From positions 193,505,685-193,569,684 of the forward strand of contig JAHLJT010000631.1 in NCBI GenBank assembly GCA_031308135.1: a stretch of DNA of 64,000 nt. Direction: 5' to 3'. Below, piece by piece: positions 45,481 to 58,369 of this stretch. The notes below the pieces were generated by a model. It was not told where the DNA came from. It did not search any database and worked only from the letters and a program-made list of their open reading frames with translations. The first letter of the stretch is position 1. Every line of letters starts with the position of its first letter. The stretch comes from Acheta domesticus. Its lineage: Eukaryota; Arthropoda; Insecta; Orthoptera; Gryllidae. The position numbers and the translations under genes are program-made.

Positions 45481-46667
45481 TTGAAAACCATACTCAAGAC
45501 CGCCCTCAATTCTCGTAATCTTACAACAGCAATTAATACATATGCCATACCTGTGATTACTTACTCATTCGGCATTATTAAATGGATCAGAACAGATTTA
45601 GACTCACTGGAGAGGATTATCAGGGTCCAAATGACTCGGTCCAAATACCATCATCCAAAAAGTTCTATCCAAAGAATAACACTACCAAGGAGACTAGGGG
45701 GAAGGGGTATCTTAAAGATTGGTAATATCCACGCAAAACTGATGACGGACATGAGTATTTGAATGAGAAAGCGTTGTCATCTCAGCTACACAGAGTAATC
45801 CAGCAAGTTGACGAGAACTATACACCCCTCAACCTCAAACAGCAAAATGTATTGCACGAACAATCAACACAAACCCAGGAATTAGAACAATGGAAACAAA
45901 AAGCACTTCATGGTAGATACCCTACAGAAATAGCCAAATCAAATGTCGACGCCTGCTTGTCGTACAAGTGGCTTAAAATAGGATATCTGTACCCCGAGAC
46001 TGAAGGATTTTTGATAGCAATCCAGGACCAGGTGATTGCGACAAGAAATTATCTCAAGTACTTTATTAAAGACCCCGAAGTGCCTTCCGACACCTGCCGA
46101 GCTTGTGGTGAAGGGCAAGAAACGATCCAGCACATCACTACGGGTTGCCGCATGCTTGCCCCAATTGATTATAAACAGAGGCACGATATGGTAGCACGAA
46201 TCATCCACGCCAAACTTGCAAGGAAATGTGGAATTGCTGGTGAATTTGATACACCCTACTACAAGTACCATCCAAAAAATGTCATCGAGAACAACAGATA
46301 TAAGCTATACTGGGACCGAAGCGTACTAACCGACAAAACAGTCCATCATAACAGGCCGGATGTCATTCTTTGGGATACATCTAAAAGAAAAGTATGGCTG
46401 ATAGACATAGCAGTTGTAGATACCAGCAACCTCGAAACAACCACAAAAATAAAATTCAGAAGTACAGAGAACTAGCACAAATTGTAAAGGAGCAGTGGCA
46501 TGTATTGAACGTGGAGATTGTTCCAATCGTCCTCTCAGCAAGGTGAGATACCTACCGTCCTGAAGCACTCTCTGAATAAACTGGGGATCGAGACGAACAT
46601 TACCATCAATCTACAGAAAGCTGTGATCCTGAGCTCGTGTTCTTTAGTCAGAAGATTTATGAGTTTC
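45481..46667 (+). pseudogene. R2-type LINE protein, C-terminal half
   Basis: The protein would nick the target and reverse transcribe the element. The first part (45481-45762) is the RT thumb region (TYAIPVITYSFGIIKW, TLPRRLGGRGI). A frame shift near 45760 leads to a 238-codon frame (45759-46475) with an HGRYP block, WLKIGYLYPETEGFLIAIQD, the finger C-x2-C-x8-H-x4-C (46095-46148, all four ligands intact), and endonuclease residues RPD (about 46353-46361) and D in LIDIAV (about 46395). A second shift near 46470 leads to QKAVILSSCSLVRRFMSF at the end. The full-length N-terminus with DNA-binding motifs and the RT catalytic core are absent. Confidence 0.8.
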
Positions 46668-46857
46668 TAAACAATTTGTGTTAAAGAACTTTTTACTTTT
46701 AATTTGTAAATTAATTTAAATGTCAAAATTTATAGTTGCAGAATTGTTTACTCCCTGATTAGTTTAATTAAAATTATTGTATTACGGAAGTCATGCTTTG
46801 ATAGAAATATCTGTATGACTCCTACAACTTGTACCAGGAAGCTGTGAAAAATAAACG

Positions 46858-46904
<47 letters not shown>

Positions 46905-46905
46905 T
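46858..46905. repeat. (AAT)n microsatellite, LINE tail
   Basis: Uninterrupted trinucleotide tract at the 3' end of LINE fragment 2. Confidence 0.95.
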
Positions 46906-48700
46906 CACAGCGGTGACAAAGTTGTTCGCGTCCGTGGTCTACCACACGTGTCCCCTGAGTAACGATAAATGAACAACAGGTATTCGCCACCTACGCGCTT
47001 GACTATTGTGAACGTGTGAATCCCCACTCGCTGAGGGAAACTGCTCGTCTATACCGGTCAGCGCGTCACCAGATGGCTAACATGCCAAGGGTGGGCGTCG
47101 AAAAACAAACAAACAACAATCTGATCTTAATGGTTTTCTCTAGTTATATAGAATCGACTTTTGCATCGAGATAAAATAATTGAAATATATTTTAATGCAT
47201 AATGAAGATTTTCAATTTCATAAAAATGATTAATTTGTTCTATTCTAGGACAATTTCAAAAGATGTGAAAATTTGAAATTAAAATATTTTATTTTCAAAA
47301 TTGTCCTACAACGTTCTACGTTACCATTGGCAATACTGAGTGTGGTTTCAGTACTTTTGCTATGTCTGCAGTCGTCTGAAATTGCATAGAATTTGACTCG
47401 TCATTCCAGGGTAGAGGAACAAATATGCTACGTCAAGATGTTTCATGCTCATATTTCTTAGGAGAAATCTGGCTTTATTACAATGCCGCATTCCTAGAGT
47501 ACCTCGTAGTTTGAGAACAGTTCTCTGGAGATGCACTCAAGTCTCGTGTAAAGTTAATGTTTCATGTTATTCAGCCACAAGTCTATATTTGATGACAATC
47601 TGGAGATTTATGATCGAAGAATTTTCTGTTTTAAAATAGATACATGCACCGATTTAAATACAACACAGCTTTAACCGAAGGTTCGCGAGCCATGTCTCTG
47701 CGTCATTAAGGTGTTTCTCTTCAGGATTGCAAATAAGGTATCAGTAACGGAGCAACAGTCATACACATTTACAATGTGATTTATTACTCATTATTGGTTG
47801 ATAATAATTTGGTATTCATTAATGTTTAATTTTCCCTGGTTACTTATCAATAAAGACTGTTACATTGAAGTGATTCTGTACAAGCAATCTATTTTGCCAA
47901 CAAGAGAACTTGAAGATTTATCCCTGTCAATAACAAATATGTCACTTCACATTACTCGAACCAAATATTCCGAATATTTCTTGAATGTTTAAATACGTAT
48001 TATCACATTCCAATATGCTTAACAGATTCCCTATAAGACAGTATATCGTTGAATTTGTGGAAGAATAAAACAAAAATACTCAATCCTTTACTCATTGGTA
48101 AACGTAAGCTTTTTGGATGAAATAAAAATATTCGAATGTAGTCGCACAACATATCAGAAATCAGAGAAGAGAAAAATTAAACGGTTTTAAAGTAAGAATT
48201 CTGTACGTGATATAATTCCACTTTTTTATGTCACCCAATTCTAGTAATGAAAATGTTTACACAAAATTTTGGTTACTGAAGCCGTGTGTGTTTTGAAAAC
48301 CACAACACGACGAGAGTAGTTGAACAAACACAGTTTTACAGTAAAATTTAAAAGACAAAATGATTTCATAGAACATTCACACTTTGTTCTATGGTGTCTC
48401 GAGTATTTTCAATGACCAAGCTCCCAAGAACCTAAGAGATGGTAAAAATCACTCATTGTTCAAACAAACTCCAAACGAAATTTCGTTCTAAAAATTAAAC
48501 AAACTTCTTGTAACAACTAAAAAACTTAATTTAAAAGTCAAATATACATTGAAGTGATTCAACTATAAATTATGCAAGAACGGATGTTCAAAAGAAGAAC
48601 TGAAGACTTGAGTAAAGAAACACCGCAAAATACTGACGTTGCCATTAAATTTCCATACAGTCCAGCGTGAAGTGCGTGTTGGAATTCTCCCTTTTAATTA
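46906..48700. other. No recognised gene; one inverted repeat
   Basis: The first 200 bp are GC-richer and unassigned. The arms taggacaattt (47246-47256) and aaattgtccta (47298-47308) are exact reverse complements and extend imperfectly inward. Confidence 0.45.
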
Positions 48701-48704
48701 AGAT

Positions 48705-48890
48705 ATTTATCTAGTCCGTGTTCGCGTCCCAGAGCGCGGACAACACGCGGCCCAAGAGATCTGGGAGGTCGCGAAAAGGGACGGACGCAAACAGACACGC
48801 AGCACTGCGCGGCAGCTTCTCTCTTGTGTTTTATTATGAGCAGAAAGCGTCTGGCAAACGCGGTAGCAACGAAAGATCGTGACTGCGCTC
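48705..48890. other. Small CpG-containing patch
   Basis: A cgcgtcccagagcgcggac-like stretch and neighbours. Nothing recognisable is encoded. Confidence 0.3.
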
Positions 48891-48899
48891 AAATATATG

Positions 48900-49165
48900 A
48901 ATTGCACATTTAAATCATTCCTTCACACTAACTGAATAATTACAACCATCTCAGAGCATGCAAGTGCAGTAATGAAGATATAAGGTGGTAATGAAAAAAA
49001 TACAGGAAAGGGAAGATGGACTGAAAATTGTTCAAAGTTTTCAGTAACTTAATTCGTTTGTTTTTAATTTTGATTATTATATTTTGTTAATACGTTACAA
49101 CCTTAAGCTATTGTATTTTTCCAATCTGCTACAACAGTAGAGGTAGAGCTTATTTAAATAATAAA

Positions 49166-49206
<41 letters not shown>

Positions 49207-50560
49207 ATCCAACTTCATCTACCTTAAAACGAATTATTTCGTTCTTCAATATTGCTCTGATACCAAAGCATAAATAACAACCATGTGGACGTGTTACGAG
49301 ATGGTTTCTTCACAACTGTAAGGAATTAGCATTTCCAAACGTCCTCCCCATTAGAAGGAAAGACTACTTTGAAAACACTTATTATTGACACTAAGTTTTA
49401 GAGAATGTAACTGGGACAATGAGACAACTGGGACGAAGTAACCCGTTTTACACTACATATGTTTAATTGCAAAATTGTTCCTAAAGTTTATTGCATTACC
49501 AAAACTGATATAGAGAATATCCGATTCCTCAACTATTAATTCTAATTTGTGTAGGAATTCTACAAAGCGTAAGTCACAAAGATCAAAAGCAATTTCAATT
49601 TCAAATGCGTCCAGAAACTGAAAGAAAACTATGCAGACTCCGGCGTGTGAGAGGGTCTAAGAAGCTGTTAAATACCCAGAAACTCAGAAAAAAATCCAAG
49701 AACAATGCACGTACTTTCTGAATTCTCATGTTTCGTGTGTCACTGCAACGTTCCAGCTGACGCTGTGCGACAGAAGGGTTTTAAGAAGAGGTCGCCAACC
49801 AAATATTTGTTGTTTTTGAATTGCGTAATCAAATAGCAACTTCTTTGAAATGCTTCATATACATAAAGATCTATTGTACTGTAGAAATACATGACGATTA
49901 TTTTTGTTAAAATATTTAATTTACTGCAAAGTAAGCAGTACAAGAGTTTTATTAGTTGTTCTTGAGCCATGTGTGGACTATAATTTGGAGAACCATTTTG
50001 AGTGGCTTTGTTCAGCAATTTTAGCGCTGCTGCTTGCCACTGGTATTTGGTATTGAGAAAAAAATAAGCAACGACATATTTTATGGGACTCTTGAACAAT
50101 ATGTAATATTATTGTTACATATCTACCCCCATTTTATCTCAATGTTACTTGCACAAGTCTGGGGAAAACACCGTATTTTATCAATTAATAGCAAGTAACA
50201 TCTTGGATATTAACGATGTAGAACTGCAGTCTTTCCTTTGACCTAGAAAAACCATACATTTTACCATTTTTATTACTGAGTAGCCAAATATTCCATTAAT
50301 ATCGTTATTCTAGTCTCATTTACATAGCCTTCACTAAGAGCATTCTAATAATATCATAACCTCACAGGCAGTCAAAATGAAGATACGTGCTTGATTTGTT
50401 TTATGCCAACGTTTCCTCTATTCACACTCGAATGCCGAAATAATCTAATCTCGAAATCACTAACAAACAAATATACATCAATCATCACATGCCGTTCGTA
50501 TTTGCTATTCGAGATTACCTCTTCAAAACCGGTGATAATTTTGCGGAGTTTCGTGGAAAT
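48900..50560. other. AT-rich stretch with (ATT)n at 49168-49204
   Basis: A minus-strand frame of 119 codons (49740-50099) is not recognised. The (ATT)n tract could mark a lost minus-strand LINE tail. No LINE coding sequence adjoins it. Confidence 0.4.
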
Positions 50561-50735
50561 GAACGTGTTAGATGCGCGATGCTGACGTCTATAAATTCCG
50601 CGCGCTCATCTGAAGCCGGGACGCGACCGGCGCGCGCTCTGGTGCGTTCGCACTGCGGAACTTTCTCTCCTTCGCCGCACGATTGTCAGCCTAACGTCAC
50701 GCTCCGCGAAATACTAGAGGATTTATGACTCCGTG
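50560..50735. other. Small CpG-dense patch
   Basis: ccgggacgcgaccggcgcgc near 50617 within AT-rich flanks. It could be a short CpG island. No promoter element is identified. Confidence 0.35.
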
Positions 50736-50739
50736 ACAA

Positions 50740-51955
50740 GTGATGCATTACGCAATAATTCTCTCGCTATGAATTTCGTTTATTTCCTTTCTATAAGGTT
50801 TCCGGGCATTTACCAGCGGAATGTTCCGTGTTCCTTTCATAAGGGCTAATATGCGTTCCCCATTAGTTTGTCATGCGACCGTTAATTGCGCCGAATGAAA
50901 AGAAAAACACTCGATTATGAATGATGGGTTCAGAAATGTAATTTCTGGGGTGGTGCCAACACATGTAAATGTGTTTTTATATGATAGATTGAATTTTATA
51001 AGAAAAAAATTGTAAATTAAATTTATCTATAAGAGTATAGCATACCATGTAACATAAGCCAAGGGATCTCTCAATAAATAAGGTATAGTGTAAAGTAAAC
51101 TTTATTTTTTATGGAATACAACATTAAGTTGTCTCACAGTATCGGCTGTCACTTTTTTGTTGCTTAAACCGTGAGATGTCGAAGGATGAACTCGAAGACG
51201 TTTCTGGTAGCATCCTGAGCTAGACCATTCCATGCGCAAGACCATCTTGATTTCTCGCCCACAGTTACCCACTGTGAATGTTAACGCTGTGAAGTCTTCG
51301 CAACCCATCACGTCTCATATATTCTCAGTGACAACTCTCGCAATGCGGTGGTGGACCAAGGTGTAGTGTGAACAACTTGAAGGCGGGTTCGCGACACAGC
51401 AACGAGTGGTCGAGATTATTTTTTTTGACACATGGCTCCCTGTAGAGAGTTCAAGAAAAGTAATGGTTGGAATAAGGCAGCCTTATTGAGCAGGAGACTA
51501 ATATTTTTAAGTTTATGGGCCCCACTCTTATCATTCCTTCATACAACTCATTCACCAAAAGACCATTGTGATTTTTAAGCGGCTGAGATGTCTGAGGCAG
51601 CTGTCTAATTAAGTTACCTATCAGAGAACTAGCTTCCTGAAATATAAAGTCTAAACACTACTGTGAAATGTGAATTAAAAGCATAGAACCCAATTATATT
51701 TCAACTTACATATAATTAACTATAAAAATTGAAAGACAAATACTCATCATTAGATGGTAATTCAAATTTTATGACCAATTGATATCATGTAGAAATGGTT
51801 TTCAAGTGCATAAAGTAAGACAATTGTTGTTTGTTCAGGAAAAGTGGATCGACTCTGCTGCTATCCGCAGAGAATTCAATGAGCAGTTTGTTGTAGCAGG
51901 AAATCTCGTCCTCACATAGTAACCGCGCGTCTCATGAGATGTGATGCACAACAGA
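50740..51955. other. No recognised feature
   Basis: A minus-strand frame of 69 codons (51102-51311) is not recognised. A short block near 51531-51570 loosely resembles block 1 of the repeat at 5205-5250. Confidence 0.35.
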
Positions 51956-51961
51956 AACACC

Positions 51962-52360
51962 CCGATCTGGTTGATGGCTAGAGCGCCTCCGTATACCTTG
52001 CAAGGTTTTTTCAACCAGGTATGTCCCGTCAGTTGGGCACCGCTTCAGCCGGGACCAGCACTAAGCTTCCGACTGGTCTCCCGACATTTTTGGAAGTATA
52101 GTGTATGTACGTAAGGGGTGAGGATAGGACCAGGAAGAGGAAGGAAAGGTCTGCGCGATTCGAAATCGGAGAAAACACGGGAAACTACTTCAAAGCAGCC
52201 GGCCGTTAGAATTCTCCTCCGGACAGCGGCTGAATTCGATCTAACTACGGAGTATCTAGCTAGTGTCGAAAAACCTACTCCGTCAGGACTCGAACACTAG
52301 GTTGTCGCGGTGAGAGTTGCTGCAGTGACATCCTGGGGAGGGTGGGGGGCTCTTGCGCAT
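51962..52360 (-). mobile_element. SINE family A, copy 7 (tail truncated)
   Basis: Minus strand: B-box region tagtgttcgagtcctgacgg, the gaattcagccgctgtccgg block, the cctcttcctggtcctatcc block, the gtcgggagaccagtcgg block and cggctgaagcggtgcccaac. The aatcaatca tail is not seen. Confidence 0.65.
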
Positions 52361-53867
52361 CTTATACAACTTTAGCCACTGAGCTTCAGGCATCAGCTTG
52401 CGTCACAATATTAGCGAGAATTTTAAATGCAGCCAGCCAGACATCAAAATTATCAAAAAGCCGTTGAAACAGATATATGATGTATTTATTTCAAATACTG
52501 CATCTTTTACATCTTAATCGTGTTATTTTTGGATGGTTACCGTTGAAAATTATTACTTTATGCCACTTTTAAAATGTTTCTCCACACTTCTCTCACTTCA
52601 TGCAACATGGCGGCCAGCGTCTGGTCTCGCTATTCAAACGAAGTGCTCATGCTGTGGTCACATGGTTTGTGATTGAAATTGGTGCTGCGCAGAACGAACA
52701 AAAATCGGTGCTCCGGAGTACTTCACCCATACCTTTCCGCCATGGTAACACAAGTGAAGCCACCTACGCTGGTATTATTCGTAGAGACTGAAACAACCTA
52801 CTGATGGTACTCGTCAATCGATGTATTCTTATGATCATTAGGAGTTTGGCGATGATTGTGCACTCTGTTTTGTCAAGGTCTTTCAAATATCTCCTGTTGA
52901 CGCTGAGCATACTATTTTACATACAGTTCCAATATTGTGCTTCAGTTACGGCCGCAACATTCTTCATATGTTGAGAGACGCTTCGAAATGGCCAATCAAC
53001 TTCGAGATTCATAATGAAATGTCTTTCGATCGCTTGCTCCTACTAGTTGCGAAGTTTTTACCTAGGTAAAATCAACAATCTAGACCAGTAATGTCAAGGT
53101 CGGTGCCACCAGCGGGAGTCCTTGGCACGGGTAGCACGACGAAATCACCCCTCCACGTAGTTACCTCGCCACAAGAGGGCAGTAGGTCGTAAAAGTCGCC
53201 CTGAATGCTTTTACGCTTTACACATGAAATATGATTAAAAATACGATTATATTTAGATAAATAAATTTAAGAACATTTGTTGCTATTTTTATTTAAATTT
53301 GTGTTTATATATTTTAACAATGTTATCTTAAATGCTGTAGTAAATTTGACGTTTCGTCACCAACCACGTTTTCATATTCAATCTTACGTTACATTCCATA
53401 GTGTTCTGGAGGTTATACTTCATTTGAAGTAATACATAACACACTAAACATTTTGCACGAGTGCCAATATTTTCATATAGGAACATAAATCCAGATGGAA
53501 CACGCTATTGCCGTTTCATCAACGCCATCACTATCGGAAAACGGCGGGGTTACTACTGATAGTTTTCTTTCCCGACGCTAGTTGCACTGAGAAGCCCGAA
53601 GCGCAAAAAATAAAACAATAAATTTACAATTATTGTTATATTGTATTGCGCTTTAAAAATATTACAATTATTTCAGAATTTCTCTTATATTACTATATGC
53701 AATTAGATAATCAATAAATTAATTTCTTATAATTTGAAATATTTTGAAAAAGCACATTACATTTTCTGAATAATAAAAGTAAATCAACATGTGTAAAAAA
53801 TATAATTGCTAATTAAGTAAATAAAACAAAATGAAATTAAAAGCAAATTATTTGTGTAAAACTTAAA
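52361..53867. other. No recognised feature
   Basis: A slightly GC-richer patch at 52600-52790 has an unrecognised 63-codon frame. The segment at 53090-53200 (gtcggtgccaccagcgggag) is not assigned. Confidence 0.4.
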
Positions 53868-54790
53868 CAGTAAAACTTGCTTAATGCGGAACCTCACGGA
53901 ACTAGAATTTTTTCCGCATTTGATAAGATTCCACTTTCTACAAATCTTTCAAAGTGTTTCTAAGAATACTGCACAAAACTACGTACAGTTAAAAGGAAGT
54001 TATCTATTTACTCACTTTGAAGAATAAAGTTCACTTACAAACAATTTTGATACATTTAAATTGTTGATTTATTGTGTATATATTATTACAAACACTATTT
54101 TAAAATACTCCTACTACAGTTTAATTTTTACTCGTAAACCACTCCCACACTTGTTCGTTTACTTCATTTCCGGTTTACGGTTATCTACGCTGTTCTCTTC
54201 ATTTCACTATTTCCTTGCATCCACTGTTTCATTATTGTCTCCTTGCGCTTCAGTGTCTCATAAATGTGACTTTGGCTACATTTTAACTTCGATATTAATT
54301 CCCGCACTGACAGTTTGTCCCTTTCTTTAGCTTCAATTGTTATAACTTTTTCGTTTACCGAGAAAGACACTTAGGATTTAGCCATCTTCACACTATGTCT
54401 CCTTAATTTCTACTGACGAAACTTTTCCCTTTCTACTGTGACGATGAATTTCTACCCATCACAACAAAACCCAGTACATTTTCTTTTCCACGAAACAGTC
54501 CAAAAATGAAGAAAATTTCAGAAATCTCCCGTGATGCTTGACCTCGCATGGCGGGCGTCTGCAAACAATAAACCAGGAAAGTGCCAGAAATATGGATGCC
54601 TTTCCGTTTTAAGGATTCACTTTTTGACAAAATACAGAATATATTTGTGTCCGTTTCCACGTTGGACAGATTCCGCATTGTACAATGAAATACTGTAGAA
54701 TTTACTTATAAGTTCACCAGGACCTCGGATTCTGTTCACATTGGACAGATTTCAGCATTATACACGTTCTCCATTGAGCATGTTTTACTG
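53868..54790 (-). mobile_element. pogo/Tigger-type DNA transposon, internally deleted
   Basis: Terminal inverted repeats begin cagtaaaac at both ends (53868 rightwards, 54790 leftwards) and match at 22 of 27 positions. The right end is followed by TA, the expected target dinucleotide. The left flank now reads AA. At 923 bp it is well short of an autonomous element. The coding remnant is listed separately. Confidence 0.75.
53990..54370 (-). pseudogene. Tigger/pogo transposase, N-terminal DNA-binding remnant
   Basis: On the minus strand, 61 open codons (54370-54185) encode a CENP-B-like N-terminal helix-turn-helix: LSVRELISKLKCSQSHIYE followed by TLKRKETIMKQW. Weak homology to the next helix-turn-helix (a W-E-W-F-like remnant) follows after stops. 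The DDE catalytic domain is gone. The transposase would bind the terminal inverted repeats. The remnant sits in the right orientation inside them. Confidence 0.7.
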
Positions 54791-55018
54791 TATTGAATTC
54801 GGAGAAATAATAAAATTAAATTTAAGATATTTAAGATAATAGACATTTATTCGTGAAAAAATGTGATTTAGTATTGGAATATAGTAACAAGAGTCTCTAT
54901 TGAAAAAACGGCATCGAAGGGACGTTTAAATATCAGTTTGACGGAACTCGTTTCCTGAAGTTTATTCACATATTTTTGACTTTTCCTGAATCCTTACTAT
55001 CTGCTTATTTAATAGGTA

Positions 55019-55076
<58 letters not shown>

Positions 55077-57230
55077 AATTACATAACTTGATACAATGTG
55101 GCGAGGCCGAAGGTCTTAGGATGTAGCCATTACAATGCCTACATCCCATCATGTTCTAACCTTTAGAATTCAGGTATTCACTCCAAATGGCCTCTCCATC
55201 AACTTAAATTTACTACTACGAGAATATTGACAGACGATTAATAACAGGGCTGTTTCTGGTATCAGTAACTCAGTGTAACACCATTGGCAGATGAAACCTT
55301 TATAGTTTTTCTGCTACAGAAACATGTTTGAAAACCTGTGTGTTAAAGGGGAGTTCATTTGATTTGTATTCATTACATTCTTCAAATTGATTCCAATTTT
55401 TTTGGTAGAATGAACAGTCCCTGAATTTTCTGCTAGAAAACTGAGCAGTCAGAAAAAATCATTACAAGTTACATTTATTTACAACCTCTACCATATACGT
55501 AGGTTAATTTAAATGTTATCTACGCTGCAGAGGTCTTTCGCATTTCTTAATAATTGTTGAACAATCGAAAATCTTACTATTGTTCTCGTTCATAATCCAC
55601 CGACAACATAAATCCGGACTACTGATGTGTCTGATGCCCGGTCTTATTCAAATCGTCTTCTAATTCACTATCAGTACCTGTATATTGTATCAAAAAGGAA
55701 AATAAACTTTTGAACACAAATAAAATTGACTAAAATGTCAAGAGCGGATTTTTCTACGACGCGATGCATTCCAAATATTGTAGATACAATGTTTAAAATC
55801 CCTAAAAAGCATGTGTGTTGAGAAAGAAATGCATTTAAAAAAATTCACGCGTTAACGCTTCCAAGCAGCGGAAAGTTGCACCACGGCCGTAGGGGCCACC
55901 CAGATGCAGAAAACAGCCCTGAATAGGTTGCTCACTGGCTGCAGCCACTTGATACGCAGACAAGTCGAGTGACCAATGGCCAAACATGATTCAGTCATGC
56001 CACTTTTATTCGCCTCTGTAAATATTTATAACTCACTTTTTAACCAAACAATTAAAACATACTCATTCAATACGCTTAAATACAAGGGGCATGCATTATT
56101 CCCAGAAATGGAATGAGCATTCATGAGATGTGAAAGTCAAGCAAAGCTCAACAACTCTTAATTGAAAGCTCAATTACATTAACGCCTCGATGCTTCATAA
56201 ATTTCAAACACTCTTGGTGTACATATAACGCTAGAGACCCTTTCAAGAAGACGCAGTGAATATGTGGAAACCATTCACATATTTCAATATGTTATCACGC
56301 ATACAATTTTGTATGACACAGCGTCAGAATGCAGACGAATGAATTCAGAGAAACGAAATTCCAAGAAATGCTATACAGAAACTTATTTTAAAACGTTGGT
56401 TTTATTTGCACTGTAATTGAAAATTAAATAGTATATGTCCTGCGATATAATCTATGTTGTAATAAGCAGGCCTTTTAACATACATTTTTAAAAAGTTATC
56501 AGACGATTGTAGAGATTCAATGGTGTTAGATACGAGTTCATGAAATATATCACTTCAATGAATTTTGTGACAAAATATCGCAACTAAAGCACATAAAAAG
56601 GAACACATGATGCAAAAAGTAGTACGATACAAAAATAATCATTTGCTTTTAGATTTGTAATCTTGAAGTAATGAGTATTGGTAAGTATATTTTTCAGTTG
56701 ATTAAAGAGTTATATCTTTATAAACCATCATTTGGAAATTTAAAATACTAAAACGACGCATTATAACTTAAAAATGTGAAAATTAACGTGGTGAAATTTA
56801 CTGACTGAAATTAACAAGTTAATGTTTTTAATGAAATTATTCTTCATAGAAATTCTCACAATAGACTTACTTGAGATGCTAGTGAGGGATTTCGTATATT
56901 TCCACAAAATTTGAGATAAATTTTAGGTCTTTAATGTCTGGCCGCCAATATAACCTTTTAGAGAATGCTGAGTAAGTTACAGTAAAGTGAAAAGTAGGAG
57001 AAAAAGGTCGCAAAAACTATCACGAGTTATGTTTTTATTCAGTAGCATTGTAAGCATCATTTCGAAAGAGGGAAGCAGATATGAATAAAACAGGATTACC
57101 AAACCCAATTTCATTCAGGATAGACTACATAAGAACATTTTCAGACTTATTAAATTATAATAGCAACAGTTAAATTGCAAAAATTACATCTTACATTAGT
57201 ATTTGATTATAAATATGAAGTTTGCGAGTC
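54791..57230. other. AT-rich stretch with (AT)n at 55024-55071
   Basis: An uninterrupted AT dinucleotide run of 24 repeats lies at 55024-55071. No coding or RNA feature is recognised elsewhere. Confidence 0.5.
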
Positions 57231-57237
57231 ATTATTA

Positions 57238-57700
57238 TCGGCTGAGGTGACTCTGGACATGAAATGATGTTGCCACAACGCCTCCGACCGAGAGATGCTA
57301 AAGTTCGAGTCACGACGGTGACAGGATTTGCGACATTGTTTACATAGCTAGGTCAAATTCAACGCCTTCTGGAGGAGAATTGCAGCGGCCGACGGTTCTT
57401 ATCGGTATTGTCCGTGGTTTCTCCGATCAACACCAGGCGTAAGCCGGAGTTACCGTAACAAGCAGGTGACGGACCGCGCGCGAACTTTCCATCCTCTTCC
57501 TTTATTATCACTCTTTCACACTAATGCACTCCATTTCCACACATGTCGGGAGAACAGTCGGGAGCTTAGAGCTTGTCCTGACTGGAGCAGTTCCTCATTG
57601 GTCGTAGATTCCTGGATGGAGAAAACAGCGTGGGTCAACCTGTAGGTCATCGCTAGATTTCACCATCTAATGGAGAAAGAAAACCGTCACATGTATAATG
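57238..57700 (+). mobile_element. SINE family A, copy 8
   Basis: Plus strand: head ggctgaggtgactctgg with B-box region aaagttcgagtcacgacgg, then ggtcaaattcaacgccttc, ctggaggagaattgcagcgg, gatcaacaccaggcg, the ctttccatcctcttcc block, gtcgggagaacagtcgg, and a gactggagcagttcctc block. The tail is poorly preserved. Confidence 0.65.
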
Positions 57701-57899
57701 ACGTGGTAAAGAATGTATTGCACATGCAGGATTAAAGATCATATCACGTGACGCGCCCGAAACATGAAATAATCAAATTTTCATTATTGTTATAAATTAC
57801 ATTATATTTGCTTATTGTTCTAAGGGGTTCCATATAATTATCAAGTTACCGAGAAGAGGACGCCAGCGCAAGTAAAACTCCTACGTTCGTAAGATATCA

Positions 57900-58340
57900 G
57901 CGCCTCATTGCCTATGGTGGCATCCACTCGAAGGATCAGCGTGCTCTTGAGAACTTCTTTCTCATCGGAGCGCCGACAGCGCTCCGCCACAAATTCGAGA
58001 GGGCCGCGGTGGCAAAAGCGACCCGCGCAGCTCGTCCCCCTCTGTGCTTCACCTCGCCGCATTCCGTCCCGGCTCTCTCCCTCTCCATTCCCCGCCTCTC
58101 CCGTCTGTTCCATTACGCCGCGGCCGCTCCGTCCTGCCCGTCCCGCCCCGTCCCCTCCCGTCCCGCCCCGTCCCGTAATGTCTCGCCCCGTCTTGTCCCG
58201 CCCCGTCCCGTCCCGCCCTATCCCGCCCCTTCCGCTCCGACCCGCTCCGATCCGCTCCATCCTGCTTCGTCTCGCTCCACCCCGCTTCGTCCCGCTCCAC
58301 CCCGTCCCATTCCTTCGTAGCGCCGTTCGCCACCAACAAT
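57900..58340. other. GC-rich island, C-biased on the plus strand
   Basis: cccgtcccgccccgtccc-type simple repeats at about 58130-58330, with degenerate period-5 structure. Pro/Arg-rich frames are compositional. Confidence 0.6.
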
Positions 58341-58369
58341 GGCGGAATAAATTGAGCTTCGAAAATTAT

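Larger units (their letters stand above)
45475..46905 (+). mobile_element. R2-type LINE fragment 2, 5' truncated, (AAT)n tail
   Basis: Contains the end of the reverse transcriptase domain, the zinc finger, the endonuclease, an untranslated region (about 46668-46857) and an uninterrupted (AAT)n tail (46858-46905). The least decayed LINE in the window. No target-site duplication was identified. Confidence 0.8.

Noticed and set aside
49168..49204. (ATT)n tract considered as a minus-strand LINE tail
   Set aside because: No LINE coding or untranslated similarity was found on the expected side, so it is left as a microsatellite.
49740..50099. 119-codon minus-strand open frame
   Set aside because: AT-rich, no motif, no splice or promoter context. 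The length is within chance expectation for this window.
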